From positions 92,276,347 through 92,340,346 of the forward strand of contig CM072887.1 in NCBI GenBank assembly GCA_037013685.1: a stretch of 64,000 nt of DNA, in the 5' to 3' direction. Every line of letters begins with the position of its first letter. The first letter of the stretch is position 1. The translations under genes were made by a program, and so were the position numbers. Below are positions 48,207-61,745 of the stretch, one piece after another. The notes beneath the pieces were generated by a model. It saw only the letters and a program-made list of their open reading frames with translations. It searched no databases and was not told the DNA's origin. Origin of the DNA: Acridotheres tristis (Eukaryota; Chordata; Aves; Passeriformes; Sturnidae).

Positions 48207-50960
48207 GATTAGGTGAGGGACAGGGAAGGGGTGGGGAGGAAGCCTTAGGGGAAATGAAGCAAGAGGTCTGACTCAAAAACCTAGATTCAGTTTGTTTCCA
48301 AGGTAGATTAAAGGAAGTAAAGCACTTAGGTGTTTCCAAGGTAGTATTAATCATTCTCTAAAATTCTCCAGAGGTCTATCTTCTAAAGAAACCTGCATTG
48401 ATAATAGGAAAAGAAAACTTGTTTTGAAAGCAATCAGCAGCTTGTGATTAGGGGAATTTGATAAGAAAGATAACTGTGTGATTCAAAGGACTTAGTGCAG
48501 GGTAGCCAGCAATAAGGAAGATGAAGTCTTCCATTGGATTTAAACTTTCATCTCGGGTTTTGTGCCTTGCAGCTGGTATTGCTTATAAGGAATGTAAGAT
48601 AAATCAGACATGACATTTACCATGCTTTCATGCAACTTCCTATTACTTTTACTTAGATTATTTGCTGTAATGGTGGCGTTGTAGAAACACTTCCTCCTTG
48701 GCAAGAGACACTTATGATTTGTAATGAGCCACAGCCAAAGGTAACAGAGTTTAGAACTGACAGCTGTCTCACAGTCATATTTAAAGGGTTTGCAGACTTT
48801 GCCCTTTTATGCTCCTCCACTAATACCCAAGTGGGATGCAGGCAATTAGCAACTTGGAGAAGTGGTGAGGAGCACAAGCAAGATAAAAATTGGCTACTTA
48901 TCCAGTAGTCTTCTGTCTGGTGCATTCCAAACTTGAAACCTAGACACAGTCTGTCTGTGCCCTTGAACCAAGAAACCCAGAAACCCTCTGCCTGGTGTCT
49001 TCAAACCAAGGGCGATCATGAGTGAGACAGCTGGTTCTGGTGACAGCAAAAGTCATTTTTTCCACAAGGACCACAGGTGTGAGAGACATGGCAGCGAACA
49101 AGGTGGATATCTGGTGCACAGTTGAATCCCAAACCACCATTGGAAGGAGCCCATGGGGAGAGGATGGTGTGAACTGCCTAATAAGCAGATCATGGCTTGG
49201 TCACCTTGATCTAGGAGAATTCTTTGCCTACATTAAAGCACAAAGATGGTTGAGTGATTTAACAGTTCAAGAATGTCAGCTTGTCACTGCAAAAATTATG
49301 TTTGCACATAAATACCTACATTCATATAAAAAACCTCATGTGTTTTTGTAAGAATGGCACAGATTTTTCTGTTGCTGGAGTTATTGCTGATATGAGTTAG
49401 TTAGCCTCCTAGATGTAACTTTGCTTTTCTTCCAAAGGCTGCAGGGACATCATAAAACTGGAGCCTAACACTTCTTAGTGTGGAGGTGTTAAATTGTTTG
49501 AATTTAAATAAAGATGGCAAACTGGTATCTCTAGTCATCTTTATTTGGTATTCCTCATTGTCCATGTAAAAATTTTCAGTCATTCAATAAGATAACAGTA
49601 AATATGGTACATCACTGTCAACTCTTCTTTTTTTTTATACAATTTTATTTTGCCTAATTTCTTCTTGAGGATCCAGATCATTAAATCAAGAGAGTGAAAA
49701 ATAAACTTCCTTTACTAAAATGTGTTCTTATCCAAACTTGCAAAGAAATTTAAAGCAAATGAAATTTGAAGGCTCAAAAGCCAAGTAAAATCCAAACAGC
49801 AGTATTTTAATAAGAAAAAAACCAACATAATTTTTAAACAATCCTATGATTTTTTTGAGGCTGACTCATGATTCTGTAATGTTTAAAGTTGGCAATACTG
49901 ATACCCTGTGATTTAGATGACTAATCACAGACTGAAAAGCTAATAATCAAAGTAAGCAGTTTGTGAAGTACCCACAGACTAGAAAATATGTATCTCAACT
50001 ACTCAGCAAAGGCTTATGTATAAATTGACAACAAAGAGAATCAGTTTATATAACTGTTTCACAAAGAGAGAAAAGAGCTAATCAGTTAATCAGTTATTTT
50101 ATTTGTATCACATAATGCTACCAGCTGCAGTACTGAGTGTGAAGAGGGAAGAGCATGAAATTGAGAGAATAACAGGGTAGCGCTTCAGCACTGCATTCAC
50201 AGGGAACAGGGAAGTGTGGATGGAATTCTGCAAGCAAAATGCAAGAGTAAAAGCTGTTTGAAGTAAGACTGCAATTACACTGCACACCAGATTAGAACAT
50301 ACCTGGGGGAAGGAGGGAGGCAAGCACAAAAGGCAGTCAGGAGAGAAGTGATCTTCTGGTAATAAGGAGTTAAATCTGGGTTCAAAATGCAGTCCATGGA
50401 AGATTACTATGGGGAAGACTAAAGAGAATGAAAGCAGAAGAAGAAACATCATTTGCAGACAGGTGGAGGCAACAGGGGAGACTCCTGGTTTCTTGGTGGG
50501 TTTTCTGATTAGATCAATTTTTTATGCAGAGTAGTTCTCAGCTGGGCTCTTTCCAATCTTTTATCTTATCTGAGGGTAAGCAGACAGCAGAAGGAGGTAT
50601 ATGTAGCACGTGCTTGGCACCAGTTATATTTCCTAACAAGAAGATGGATTTTTTTCTGAAACTCTGCTCATAGCAAAGTGATGTTGGCAGAAGCTAAAGC
50701 ATCTACACATACTGAAGCTGCTCAATCAGCCTAGTTCCCTTAAAATAAAAATGACAAGGAAGAATGATTTCTAATTTTCAGAAGTTAAAGAGGAACTGAA
50801 GAAATACAGCTAATATGGTGGAACTTAATTTATTGACTTGCAAAGGCAGAAAACAAAACCATTTTGAAAAGAAACACTACGTGTTTCTCTGAATTAGTAT
50901 TTTTGTTGCTACTTCATTGCAAAATATAAAGAATGTGCAGCATTGACCCACAAATTTGTA
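48207..50960. other. Unique AT-rich sequence, no gene found
   Basis: Open frames up to 114 codons (50108-50452, minus) and 109 codons (49022-49351, plus) have no recognisable domain. No RNA gene or repeat family is identified. Confidence 0.45.
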
Positions 50961-51026
50961 TCCTCTTTATATAAAATTTATGTCTTCTTTATATAAAATT
51001 TATATTCTCTTTATCTAAAATTCAAT
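50961..51026. repeat. 22-bp tandem repeat, three copies
   Basis: Three consecutive 22-bp units (50961-50982, 50983-51004 and 51005-51026) share the core CTTTATATAAAATTTAT. Units 1 and 2 differ at two positions; unit 3 is more diverged, which suggests an older end of the array. The core itself is nearly palindromic (TTTATATAAA). Confidence 0.9.
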
Positions 51027-51959
51027 AGAGCTGTTAGTAGTTTCAGAAAATTTGCCCGCAAAGGCATATTAAATTACAAGTCAGCCAAATGGGAGTTTCA
51101 CTTTCTTTTGAAGAACCTGTTTCGGGCAGGGTATTACATTAGTAGGATCTCTAATCTGATCCTGCATGGAAACTCATATATCCCAGGGAAAAGGAAAAGA
51201 TGGCACACACTGTTTGAAGATGAAGGTTCAGTAAAAGCAAACAAACCCAAGAAATTTGAGTGAATGGAGAAAAATGATTCATTAGGGCTTCCTATAGCAG
51301 CTGTCACTGATTACCCTCCATTGTATCACCTAAGGTGCTGCAAAATTGGAGTGGATCCCAAAATTCAAAGGAAGCTTGCAGACTAAACAAGAAAGACAGA
51401 GGGACGTATTTCACGGCTGTCAACCAGCTAGGAAAGCTATTCCATTCCTTACTCCTTACTGCAGCTCACATTTGGACTCGGGGAGTGAGGGGGTGACTGA
51501 AATGCAGGGATTCATTCACGAGCTGCATGTACAATGCAGCTCTTTTGAACACGTTGAGTAATGTACTGGGAAAGGTGGGGGGCATAATTAATCCCCTCAC
51601 GCAGGAAATGTAGGGGTCACTGAAGGGAGCACTGTTGCAGGATACATGCCTCACATTCAGTCTGTTTTGCTTTTACATTTATTTTTAATAAATGCCTTAA
51701 CATTAGCTATGGCACTCTAACTGCAGGGAACCCTTGTCTGGTGACAACTTTCTGCCACTGTTAACATAATTTCTTAATTAACTGTAAGTGTGAGATTTAC
51801 TCAATAATATAAATATTTTTACAGAAAGGCATGCAAGTACACAAAGGAAAAAATGCTTACATAAATATATTGGGGAGAGTGACAGAAATGTCAGTGACAA
51901 AAAGTTCTAAAAATGTTTCATGGAAAAAAAAATAGAGAATTGTACCTGGGCTACCATCA
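51027..51959. other. Unique sequence before a CR1 copy
   Basis: No gene or repeat recognised; short open frames on both strands at about 51346-51654 carry no motif. Confidence 0.45.
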
Positions 51960-52526
51960 GGCAGAACATCATCAGGCAATGAAGGGAGGTGATTGTCCCA
52001 CTCTGCTCTGTACTGGGGCTGTCTCACCTTGAAAATTGTGTGCAGCTTTGGGGGCCACAATATAAGAAAGATACTGAGCTAAAAGAGGTCCACAAGAATA
52101 GTGAAAGGCCTTGAGTGGAATTAGTATGAGGAGCTGTGGAGGGCACTTGGTCTGTTCAGCCTGGAGAAGAGGGGACGGGGGAGACCTCACTGCAATTACA
52201 ACTGCTTGTGAGGGGAAGAGGAGGGGCAGACCCTGATCACTTCCCTGTGGTGACCAGTGACAGGACCCAAGGAAATGGCATGAAGCTGACTCAGGGGAGG
52301 TTTAAGCTGAATATCAGGGAAAAGTTTCACACCCACAGGGTGTTTGGACACTGGAACAGGCTCCCCAGGGAAGTGGTCACAGCACCAAGCCTGAGGGAGC
52401 TCAAAAAGCATTTGGACAAGACTCAGGCACGTGGTGTGACTCTTGGGGTGTCCTGTGTAGGGCTTGGATTTAGACTCGAATATCCTGATGAGTCCCTTCC
52501 TACTCAGCATATTCCATGATTCTTGA
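51960..52526 (+). mobile_element. CR1 LINE (J/E-like), ORF2 C-terminus plus 3' UTR
   Basis: The first part matches the end of CR1 reverse transcriptase: 'gggaggtgattgtccca', 'tgtgcagctttgggggccac' and 'aatataagaaagat' blocks. A '[18 protein letters not shown]' and 'SLRELKKHLD' block then marks the ORF2 C-terminus within an intact 127-codon frame at 52136-52519. The 3' UTR ends in a 'gggtcccttcc'-type block and 'attccatgattcttgat' at 52510-52526. The subfamily looks different from the other copies and is the one I associate with passerines. It lacks everything upstream of the last part of the reverse transcriptase, so it is inactive. Confidence 0.93.
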
Positions 52527-54539
52527 TGCTAAAAAATGTACATGAAGTGGACAAAAGTTGCTATAAAAGTTCATAAAGAGCAACTCATCATCAATAAACT
52601 GACAAAAAGACCTTGTGCATTTTCCAGGGGTGTTTTTAATATCCAGAGCATCTCAATGCATGTATTAAACTGAAAAAAACCATCATATTCTTGTAAAACA
52701 TATAAAAATTAAAGTGAAATAAATCTTGATTATTATGCCTGCATATATAGACTTTGTAGAGCACATCCTATACATTTTATGTGTTCTTACTATTCATACC
52801 ATTTGATATGTGTTTACAAGTCATGATACTGTTCCACCCAGCTCACCTCTCCCTAGATGCTTGTAAACTAACACACTGATCTAACAATAGACATTAAATA
52901 TGACAGTTTGGCGATCTGCCTTGGGGAACTCAAACATTTCTATTTTATTTCATGAGCACTTTGCAAGCTCATAGCCTTGTTTATGGATTTTATTGCAACC
53001 TTGAATTGTTTGTCTTTCTTCAAGGAAAGGAGATGCTGATATATGAGGGGTGTTTCACATGTGCTTCTCTCTTCTGTTTTCCCTAAGAATAAAGTCTGAT
53101 TCATGTACTAAAGGCTTTGCTAGGAGCCTGCCTGTCCCTGAGAGAAACTGTCTCAGCCTCTGTAGAATGAAATGGCAGCATGGGAGAAATGCAAAGGGAT
53201 TGTGTACAAACTGTTATGAGACAGAGAGTCTCGACACAGCTCTGGGAAAAAGGAACAGGAGGGAAAAAGGAACAGTACCCCTGAGCTCAATTCCCCAGAG
53301 AGACCTCAGCTTTGGTCTCTGTATCCACAGGAGTCTGAGTGCTGCTAACGGTCAGGCCAGAGCAACAAGGGTTTGGACACCCGTCAGGGAGTTCTGGAAG
53401 ATCAAGATCTCAGTGCTTGAGGGATGGTTATGAGAAGAGATCAGGACAGCAGGATGCCTCCACTAGAGTAACTGCAGTCCAACAACAATGCCTGATGCAG
53501 CGAGCTCTGGAGTCATCTTGCAGAGAGGAGACTCCCAGTAGTGCACTGAAACCCAACCAGAAACTCCTTTATCTCAGGGAACTGCTCTGCTCTTACGATC
53601 ATTAGCCCATTGCAGCTGTGTATCTCTATCTGAACAATTTATTTCTTCCCTGAAAAACTGTAAAATGTGGATGCATAATGACAACAAAATCCAAAAATTG
53701 TCAGTGCTTTATACATGAATTCTTGCATTTCAGCCTGCATGACACCCAACTAAAAGCTGCATCATATCCAGCAGCACGTCTGCATCATTTCACTCTCTAT
53801 GCTCACACCTCTGCTTGCTCTGCAGCTTCTCAGATGACCACTGAAGTCTCCATAAGTAGAATCCTTTGCTGGAGACCTGTTAGCTTTCAACAGATCTGTG
53901 AATTTTGGTAGAGAAAGGGAAAACAGGCAGCCGTCTCACAGTACTGCTTGGATACATTTGACCTCTGGGAACTGCCAGGATATAACCCACAACTCCCCCA
54001 CTGATGATGATGCTGTTAGATCCCTGATACACAACTAACAGACTGTTTAAAAGTAAGTGGCCCCAAGGAAAACCTGAAGGCAGGTAACCAGCATGGCTGC
54101 AAAGCAGCAGCTCTGAGCCCAGGACTGTGATGGTGAGCCCGGCTGGTCACACAGCAGCAGCGAGCCTGGGGACAAGAGAGGGCTGTGGGCAGGAACCCAT
54201 CAGTCACACAGCAGGGACCCCTAAGGCCACAGAGAGCTGCCAGAGAGGCTGGGAGTACCAAAAAACCAAAGCACCACAGCCATGAAGGTGCTGTACATAT
54301 AGTGGATGGGATTTACATGACTCATATTCGTGCTCTCCATAGGCAACAGAGAGAAGCAGGCACCCTGAGAGAGACATCCAGATGGGTTTCTATGGCAGAC
54401 AGATGAGCCATCTCTGAAAGCCTGCTCTCTCCATTGACTGCAAAGGCTGACTACGCAGGATCCACAGCAGTCTACTCTGTGGCTCAAAAAAAATTGAAAA
54501 TTATTGCACCACAGTTAGCTTGACTCTATTTTCCAAATA
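52527..54539. other. Unique sequence, GC-richer in the middle
   Basis: Patches at about 53100-53600 and 54060-54480 are GC-richer and open frames up to 127 codons (53050-53433, plus), often on both strands; no protein family is recognised. I see no reliable splice structure. Confidence 0.45.
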
Positions 54540-55060
54540 TATACCTCATCTAGAACTTCTATATATTCTGCATTTTCAAAACAAATTGTTTATTTCTGCT
54601 CGTTTAAATACTACAGTTACTCGCCAGTCAGTTTTGCATTTTTCTTCTTTTATATTACATGATAATAGGCATGAAAGATTTTTATTCTAATATTTATATT
54701 TACACACATTTATCTGGCCTACACATAAACGTGTGAATGCAGATTTTTTAAAATTTTTTTCTCAGCCTTCTGTTGAATATCATTGCTGTTTTAAAAAGCA
54801 TTCATATGAATATTTACATTTGAAAGTGTGCTACTAGAGATTTACAGTATGCTTTCATATGCTGCATCTCAAATGCATATAATGGTATACATCTTGTTTA
54901 GTCAGTAGACTTGAGCATAGGCTGTTCCATATTTTGCTGAGTTCTTCTGAAACCTTTGAAAGATAAATCAATTACCAGTGATTTCAAGGGGCTTTGAACT
55001 GGACTTCCTATTATCTTATTAAGACAAGTGGCCCAGTTCGCTTCTATTTTAAAATTCTCC
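54540..55060. promoter_or_regulatory. Possible conserved AT-rich non-coding block (very tentative)
   Basis: A repeat-free AT-rich run with many ATGCAT/TTTGCAT/CATATG-like words, for example TTTTGCAT near 54634, ATTCATATGAATATT near 54800 and CATATGCTGCAT near 54857. Homeodomain or POU factors favour such words. No conservation evidence is available, and AT-rich DNA makes such words by chance. Confidence 0.15.
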
Positions 55061-58000
55061 CTAAATTGGAAGGCACAGTAATAGCATTGTCACTCTGAAA
55101 AATGCCACACACCTCACCTGAAAAGACATGTTTGGAGAGATAAAACACACATTTGGAAAGAAAATCCTGTAATTTCTGTAAAAGTCACAGGTACTGTGAG
55201 GTTGGAAGCAAGGAGTAGCAAACGTAGTGGCTGACCTCAGCCTTATTATCTGCTTCATCCTGCTGTATCATCCACTTCTACCTAGGCTGATGTTCATATT
55301 TCAAGTTCTACTTAAAGAGCTGAGGCTAAATCCCCAAGTCCTTCACCAAAACTGATGTTAATTTAACTTCAGTTAATTTTCATAGGTTCTTGCTGGCTTT
55401 GTGTCTGTAAGGTAGGAAAGCATGCTCCTCTCAGATCCTTTTACTTTGCTCTGGATTTGTGTTCAGCAATCTGAGGACCTCCTCACCCTCCCTTCCACAG
55501 GAACAGACATGCCTGCTGGCATGCCCTTCACAGAGCTCTGTGCCTCTGCTCCTGTGGGTTGCCCCCCAGGACACCCCCCAGCACCTCCATGTCTACTGGG
55601 AATGTCACCAGCACCCTGCAGCACTCAGACTGCTACCCTGCCATCAGGGACAAAGCTTCATCTCAGCTTCTGCCTCATACTCCTTGCCCATATGCCTTCA
55701 AACTTCATTCTCAATTCATTATATTGCACTTGAATTAACAAAATAATGAAGAGAAACTACTTAGAGAAGAATTCACATAATTTTGTAGCATTTTTGTGCC
55801 TTCTGCACACATTTCCAGACGTGTTCATTTAGACCACTGCCAAAGTGCTGAGCAGCCTTTAGTCGATAACCAGTCTCTGCAGATCCCCCCCAGGAAAAGA
55901 CATACTCAAACCTGAAAATGAGACAGTTGTTTATTTCTCCTAACACAGTTGTAGGTTTTAATCAAAATACCCTGTGATACCAAGCCAAATACTTCAGAGA
56001 AATAAAATTGCTTCTGTTATCCACACAGTTGTTTCCATCAACCAATCTATAGTCCTGTCAAAGAAACACAACAGATTTATTTGACAAGTCTTCTTTGCCG
56101 TCAAACTATATTGACAGGCATTATCTATGTTTGTTAACCTACTCTTTCTGTTGAGTCTTCCAAGGTAATTGTCCCAGTATTATAACAGAATCCAGATTCA
56201 TGTAAGAGGGGAGTGTGTATGTGTTCTAGGTCCCATTTTCTACCCTTGACATTTGAACTATATTATAGCATTTTTTGAAGTTTCTGAGGTCTTCTTAGCT
56301 CTCCAGGATTCAAACTACTGGTGCAGAAGCCACCTCAGCTATTTCCTCCATAACTATTTTGGGGGGGATTACTCACAACTGACGACCTGGAAAAGCTTGG
56401 AAGACTTCCATCACCCAAGGCAGGCTCACAGCTTTCACAGAGAGCTGTCTGCCTTTTGCCAAGACAACATGCAGTGCTCAGCCACTTCACAAAAAGGAGA
56501 GCTGGGCTGGAGAAACGGGGAGTGCCCTGAAGAGTCAAGGTTGCTGTGCCCATTGTTGCTGCTCCTATGCACATCTCCTCAACAGGGAATGCACACCTTT
56601 ATTACCATTTTGCTGTTTTCTTCTGAATACAATCATAATTAGTGTAATTATTATGCAAAGAGATCCATGAAATTACTGCAGAACATGCACACTTCCAGAT
56701 GGTTTTCTCAAGGTGAAGTGCTGATTGTAATACAATTGCTACTAAACCTCCTAAATAACCCTAAATTCAATGGGAGAAAATGATGCAACCTAACTTGAGC
56801 TCCGGTAGGAGAAAATAAGGAGAAAGAACTCAGATTGTATCATAAGGACAGGGAGGAAGTCAAAGGATAATGATTTGTCTTTTGTGTTTTAAATGCAGTA
56901 TTTTGTCTGTCAGATTCATTCATCTGATACAAAGAAGAGCAATAGCATACACTTGCAAGATAAAATCAATTATGTATTTTAGAGTTGTACAATCTCATTC
57001 TCCACAGAAGTCTTAATGTGACTTACATATAACATAATTCTTATTCCAGATCTCTGAACAAAGCTAAATTTTACTGGCAGTTCCAAAAAATTCAAATCTA
57101 TGTTTTTTTCTGCATTCTCAGAGAGTATAAAATTGTAAATACCATCTCTGCTTATCATTTAATATGAATTTTGAAATATAATTAAAATAAAGGAGCAAAT
57201 TAAGACTAGTTTGATTTAATTCATTACCTCAGAGCACTTCTGCTTACAATACCATCCTATATTTTCTGTCAGTTTTTTAAATAAGTGAAAAAAGGCTTTG
57301 TTCCTCAAAAATTCCCAAACTGTGGCCAAGTTAGCCACATTTTAATTAGTTTCTTAATTTATCTCCATTATGAAATGAAATAAAGAAATAACTTGTTTCT
57401 GTATCCCATTAAAATGTTTCTGTAGAGTTAAAGACTATTTTGTTAACATGGCATTCCAAATTTCAAGCAACTTATTTTTGTAAAAGCTAAAAATAATATA
57501 TCACATTTCAGATTATCTTCATTTACCAAGTTTTGGCAGAACTCACAAAAGTACAGCAGAATTTGCTGGAAAATTTCAGCGTTTACAATGCTTAGCTTAT
57601 TTTCAAAGGGAAAAGTAAATTTCCATTTCCAAAAAGATTCTTTCAGAAACTCCATGTTTTGTTGGGGTTTTTTTAGTGCTTGAGGCATTTAAAGCAGTTG
57701 AATTTGAGCTTTTTCTTGACTATCCGAGCTGTCATCACATTGTGTTTCCAGAGTGTTCTCACTAACAAGTAGCCAGCCTATAAAGCATTTCATTCATTCC
57801 CTCTGAACAGATCAATTCCCATTCAATCATTCTCGTGACTTCTCTTAGAGGAAATGGGAATGGGAGAACATCTGCAAGCCAGTGAGCCTCCATGCAACAG
57901 GGCAGAAATTAATGTGTGAAGCACTAATAGGTAAGTTCCTAACAGAACAAAACTTTGCTTTGAAAGCTTGAAAAATGAAAGGTATAGTTAGTACCTTTCA

Positions 58001-60759
58001 TTCAGTAAGTCCAGGGTTTTACTTTCAAAAGTTATCAGAAAGGAAAAAAAATGGAACAACTATAATGACTTAGTCTGTTGACAAAACAACTGACTGGTGT
58101 ATACATAGATGAAAATGTGAAATCATAGGCATGAATGAGAGGTCAAATCACCTTTATGAACTGTGCTTTCTTTAAAATAAACGTGAATTCCTAAACAATT
58201 ACTGTTTTCCAGAAGATCCTCAGTCATTTTATTTTATGAGGAAAATATGTACAAAGTAAAGTGTGTAGCACATAAGCAATGATCAAAAGAGCATTAATTG
58301 TAACAAACAGTATAAAATAGTATTCTTGAGTCTACTTAATGTGTATCTGATGAGAAGAGACATGTTCCCAGGAACCCCTCCAAGATGCAAAATAGATGAT
58401 TCATGCAAAAGAATCTGGCAGAAACTGATATTCATAAAAACCACACAGCTTCTCATGAAGACAAGACTGAAATACCATGGTCCAAGCTGAAGAGCCAGAT
58501 TATTACTGTGTGCAGCTTTGATCATGGACATTAGAAAGGCCCTACTGAAAGGTCAATGTGCTCAAGCCCAGCTGCTTGCTGCCAGCCCTGTGGATAACAA
58601 GAGATGTTTCCTCTTCTCCCTTCCCTGGTTTGGCTTCCAGATTCCTTGTCAGAGCTTCTGTCATGATTGCTGCCTCTCTGCTCTAATGTCCCTTAGTGAA
58701 CATGGATCAAGCATATGTTTAGAATAATTTCCTTAATAAGCAACTCTATATTTCGCATAATATTCTATAGTCACCATCCATTGAGTGCTATATGTTTCAC
58801 TGACAGATAAGGAGGCAAAATAGGACACATTTATGGGCCCGGGTGCTGCTAGATTCAACACTCCTTTCTTTCTCTGATTACCTACTGTAACCAGAAAAAC
58901 TCCACTAGGGAACTAGGAATGCATCTTCTCATGAAGACAGTTGCATAAAATGAGAATCCCAAGATCGTTGCAGTGAGCAAGGACATAGCCTTGGCTATGG
59001 AAATAATTGAGTGAGCAATGTGACCTTAAGCACAGTTCCCTTAGGCACTCACTTTCAATCCCCTGGACTTCCCCAGCTGGAATTTTCTTCCATACGTGGC
59101 TGCCTATGCTCCTTCTCACAAAATACACTGGAACATTTCAGACACTGACAGGAGGTAAGGAAATGGGTTTTAAGCTGTTTCCATAGCTGGCTAGAGTCGA
59201 GCAACCAGCGTCTGCCACTGAGGTGAATGCTCATTAACTTCTTGATCCCTCTTACTACAGCTCTTCTATCTTCAATGGGCAATTGTTGGGTTTTTTCCCT
59301 TGGGTTATCTTTTGTTTGGTTGGGGTTTTTTTTTACCTGAGAAGGACAAATACACAGAATGGGATAGTTAAAAATTAATTCTTCTTGTAGTGCATATGTA
59401 ATTATTTCAGTGAGTATGGAGCACCAAGCATTCAGAACGCAGGCAGTTCCTTCCTCAGAGAAATAGCCCCAACAACTAGCTTTAGCTTTTTTTGTCTTGC
59501 CTCATTAAGATTTAATTATTTTTGTAAAAGGAGAAACTCCAAAGTACTTCACCAAAAAGAGCGAACCAAGACTCAGACCAGTTTCTGGTAAACTAGAAGA
59601 CAGAAGACTGAGCCCCTTTCAACAGGAGAGGGAACTGAATACCTACACATTTAGCTGGGAATGCTGCTGTTATTTTATAACTAGAAATTGGGGCTGCTCT
59701 CCAGCATGCTTACTTTGTGCACAGTACTAGTGGGAAAGCAGTTTCAGAGAATGAACCCCACAGATAAATAATTGTATGTCTTGTAAATTCTAGGATTTAG
59801 GCAGGAGATCACAGCTGCTGCAAAATAACTTCCTACTTCTATCACATCTCCTTGAGGTACAGAGCAATTTGAGCTTTAATAGAAAGGAGCTGTCTTTGAA
59901 GAGCACAGCTGGAGCATGTTTTGTGAGGTTTGCTGCTCACAATACAATCAGGAGAAGGAAGAGGGTAGTGCAGAAATCAAACCAAACAACCCCAGGAATC
60001 AAAATGACATAGCAGTTTGTCTCCTCTCCCCTGAGAGACATGTCTACTAGCACAAGGCTGCGTCCCTTCAGCAAATGAATTAAGGAACCAGAGCCTTTTG
60101 ATTCCCATGAGGCTTGCTCAGTGAGTTGGGGTTTTTGTATCATTGTTGGAGGGTTTTTTAAACGCCCACGAGAGTTTTTGCGAAGTCAGAGCTCAGAACA
60201 TTCCTGGCTTGATTTCATCTAGGCTCTGATGAAATAGCCTAGTCTTATCATCTGCTGTGCCTTGGTCTGCACACTAGTTAGCCAGCATTTCTCGTGTGGT
60301 ATAACACAGTACTCTATAAAGGAAGACTAAGTGGAACCAATAACAATCAAATTGTATTTTACAAATCTTTCAGCATATATAGCAAACATAACTCAGAAAA
60401 AAACAGGCCATGAGGTACATTTATTCATACTCTAGGTTAAATCTACAATGGAAAATCCCACTCAGAGTAAGATTCAAATAATTTCTTTATTTGGAGCTTA
60501 AGAAAATAGCACATAATCCACATGATATCATACATTCACTGACTGGATAATAGGTGGGGGGAAGACAGCTTGCATAGGAATAGATAAGTAGTAGTAAATT
60601 CTGCAACACGTACCTTAGCAAGAGGATACATACATTTATACATATATATACACATTTACAAAGTCTAGTAGCAGTAGCTATTCGGACTAACTAAATTACC
60701 CTAAATCCAAAAAACTTCAGGCTACCTAGGTAGAATTTAATGAGGCAAAGCAAGACTCT
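55061..60759. other. Unique sequence, no gene found
   Basis: A pyrimidine- and GC-richer patch at about 55440-55690 opens two overlapping plus-strand frames (103 and 95 codons), and 56253-56642 opens 129 codons; none shows a domain. GGGGTTTTTTT-type runs occur at 57664 and 59322. No RNA gene or repeat family is recognised. Confidence 0.45.
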
Positions 60760-60850
60760 AGGGACACAGTTCAGTGATGGATTTGGCAGTGTTAGGTTAA
60801 TGGTTGAACTCAATGATCTTAAAGGTCTTTAAATGATTCTATGATTCTAT
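60760..60850 (+). mobile_element. CR1 LINE 3' terminal fragment
   Basis: Matches the last part of a CR1 3' UTR: 'gatttggcagtgttaggtta', 'atggttgaactcaatgatct', 'taaaggtcttt' and 'aaatgattctatgattctat'. The usual 'tccaacc' before the tail is missing, apparently a small deletion. A similar 'gcactgggttaatgatgg' wording is present in the copy at 1118-2090, so the two may be of related subfamilies. Confidence 0.92.
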
Positions 60851-60970
60851 CTCTGCCATCTAGTTCTGTTCAGTAAGCAACCACAGCATTTGAGTTAGAT
60901 TATATTATGTGAGGTACAGCCTGATAATTTACAACAAAATCAGCCAGTCACTTTTCTATTAAAACTTGAT

Positions 60971-60974
<4 letters not shown>

Positions 60975-61009
<35 letters not shown>
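60975..61009. repeat. (AT)n microsatellite, about 17 units
   Basis: A clean alternating AT run of 35 bases, followed within three bases by a T-rich run. Such arrays can extrude cruciforms and are highly length-variable. Confidence 0.95.
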
Positions 61010-61012
<3 letters not shown>

Positions 61013-61710
61013 TTTTTTTTAAGGCTAAGTTTATTTTAAGTGTTTAAAAAGAAACAGACATTTGAAATCTCTGGTCTTTCAGCCATTTTGTGTTTGGTAT
61101 CTGTTTAAGGTCCTGTCTTTACGCAAAAATGTATATCACAGTGGTTTGGCATACTATATGGGAGTGGTTATTTGTAAAAAAAGCATAAGATTATAACAAG
61201 ACAGTTTATCCAAACTTTGGAACATGACACAGATTGCAAAGCAGGGTCATTATCCAAGTGATGTACTACTTTATAAAGCATCAGTCAGAATTAAAGCATC
61301 AGTTAAACCCCTATATCACTGGAGTTGCTCTCTTCAGTCTATTTCAACTGCATTAAAACAGTGCCAGTATCAGTGAGCTCTAGTAACAGCCTATGACAAG
61401 CTTTGTTTCAGAAAGTATTGCCACAGTCACAATGCGTGGCTCTCTAAGGCAGTTCACAGCCTGCGCAGCCCTCAGACGGCACTTCTCAAAATCCACAGTA
61501 AATATAGATTAATAACTGCAAGAGAAGATTTGAGGCTGAGAAGGACTGGCTTTAGCCCACCATCAAAGATGCATGCATTCCTGGTTTTGCAATGGAAAGT
61601 TCTTGGCCACTGTAAAGACAAAACATGCTGACTGCAACAGGTAAGTAACAGCAAGGCAAGTCTGAAGCAGCATTACCTCTCTGCTCTTTTGTGCCATCCA
61701 TCCACAACTT
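61010..61710. other. Unique AT-rich sequence
   Basis: No gene or repeat recognised. Short minus-strand open frames near 61472-61710 have no known domain. Confidence 0.45.
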
Positions 61711-61745
61711 CTACTCTTCCAGGGCATTTCTACTCTTCCAGGGCA
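61711..61745. repeat. Short 19-bp tandem duplication
   Basis: CTACTCTTCCAGGGCA occurs at 61711-61726 and again at 61730-61745 with a 19-bp period. The copies are identical over 16 bases. Confidence 0.9.

Noticed and set aside
53050..53433. 127-codon plus-strand open frame
   Set aside because: No domain, no splice context, and an overlapping frame continues past it; likely chance in a GC-richer patch.
56253..56642. 129-codon plus-strand open frame
   Set aside because: No recognised domain and a minus-strand frame covers much of the same stretch.
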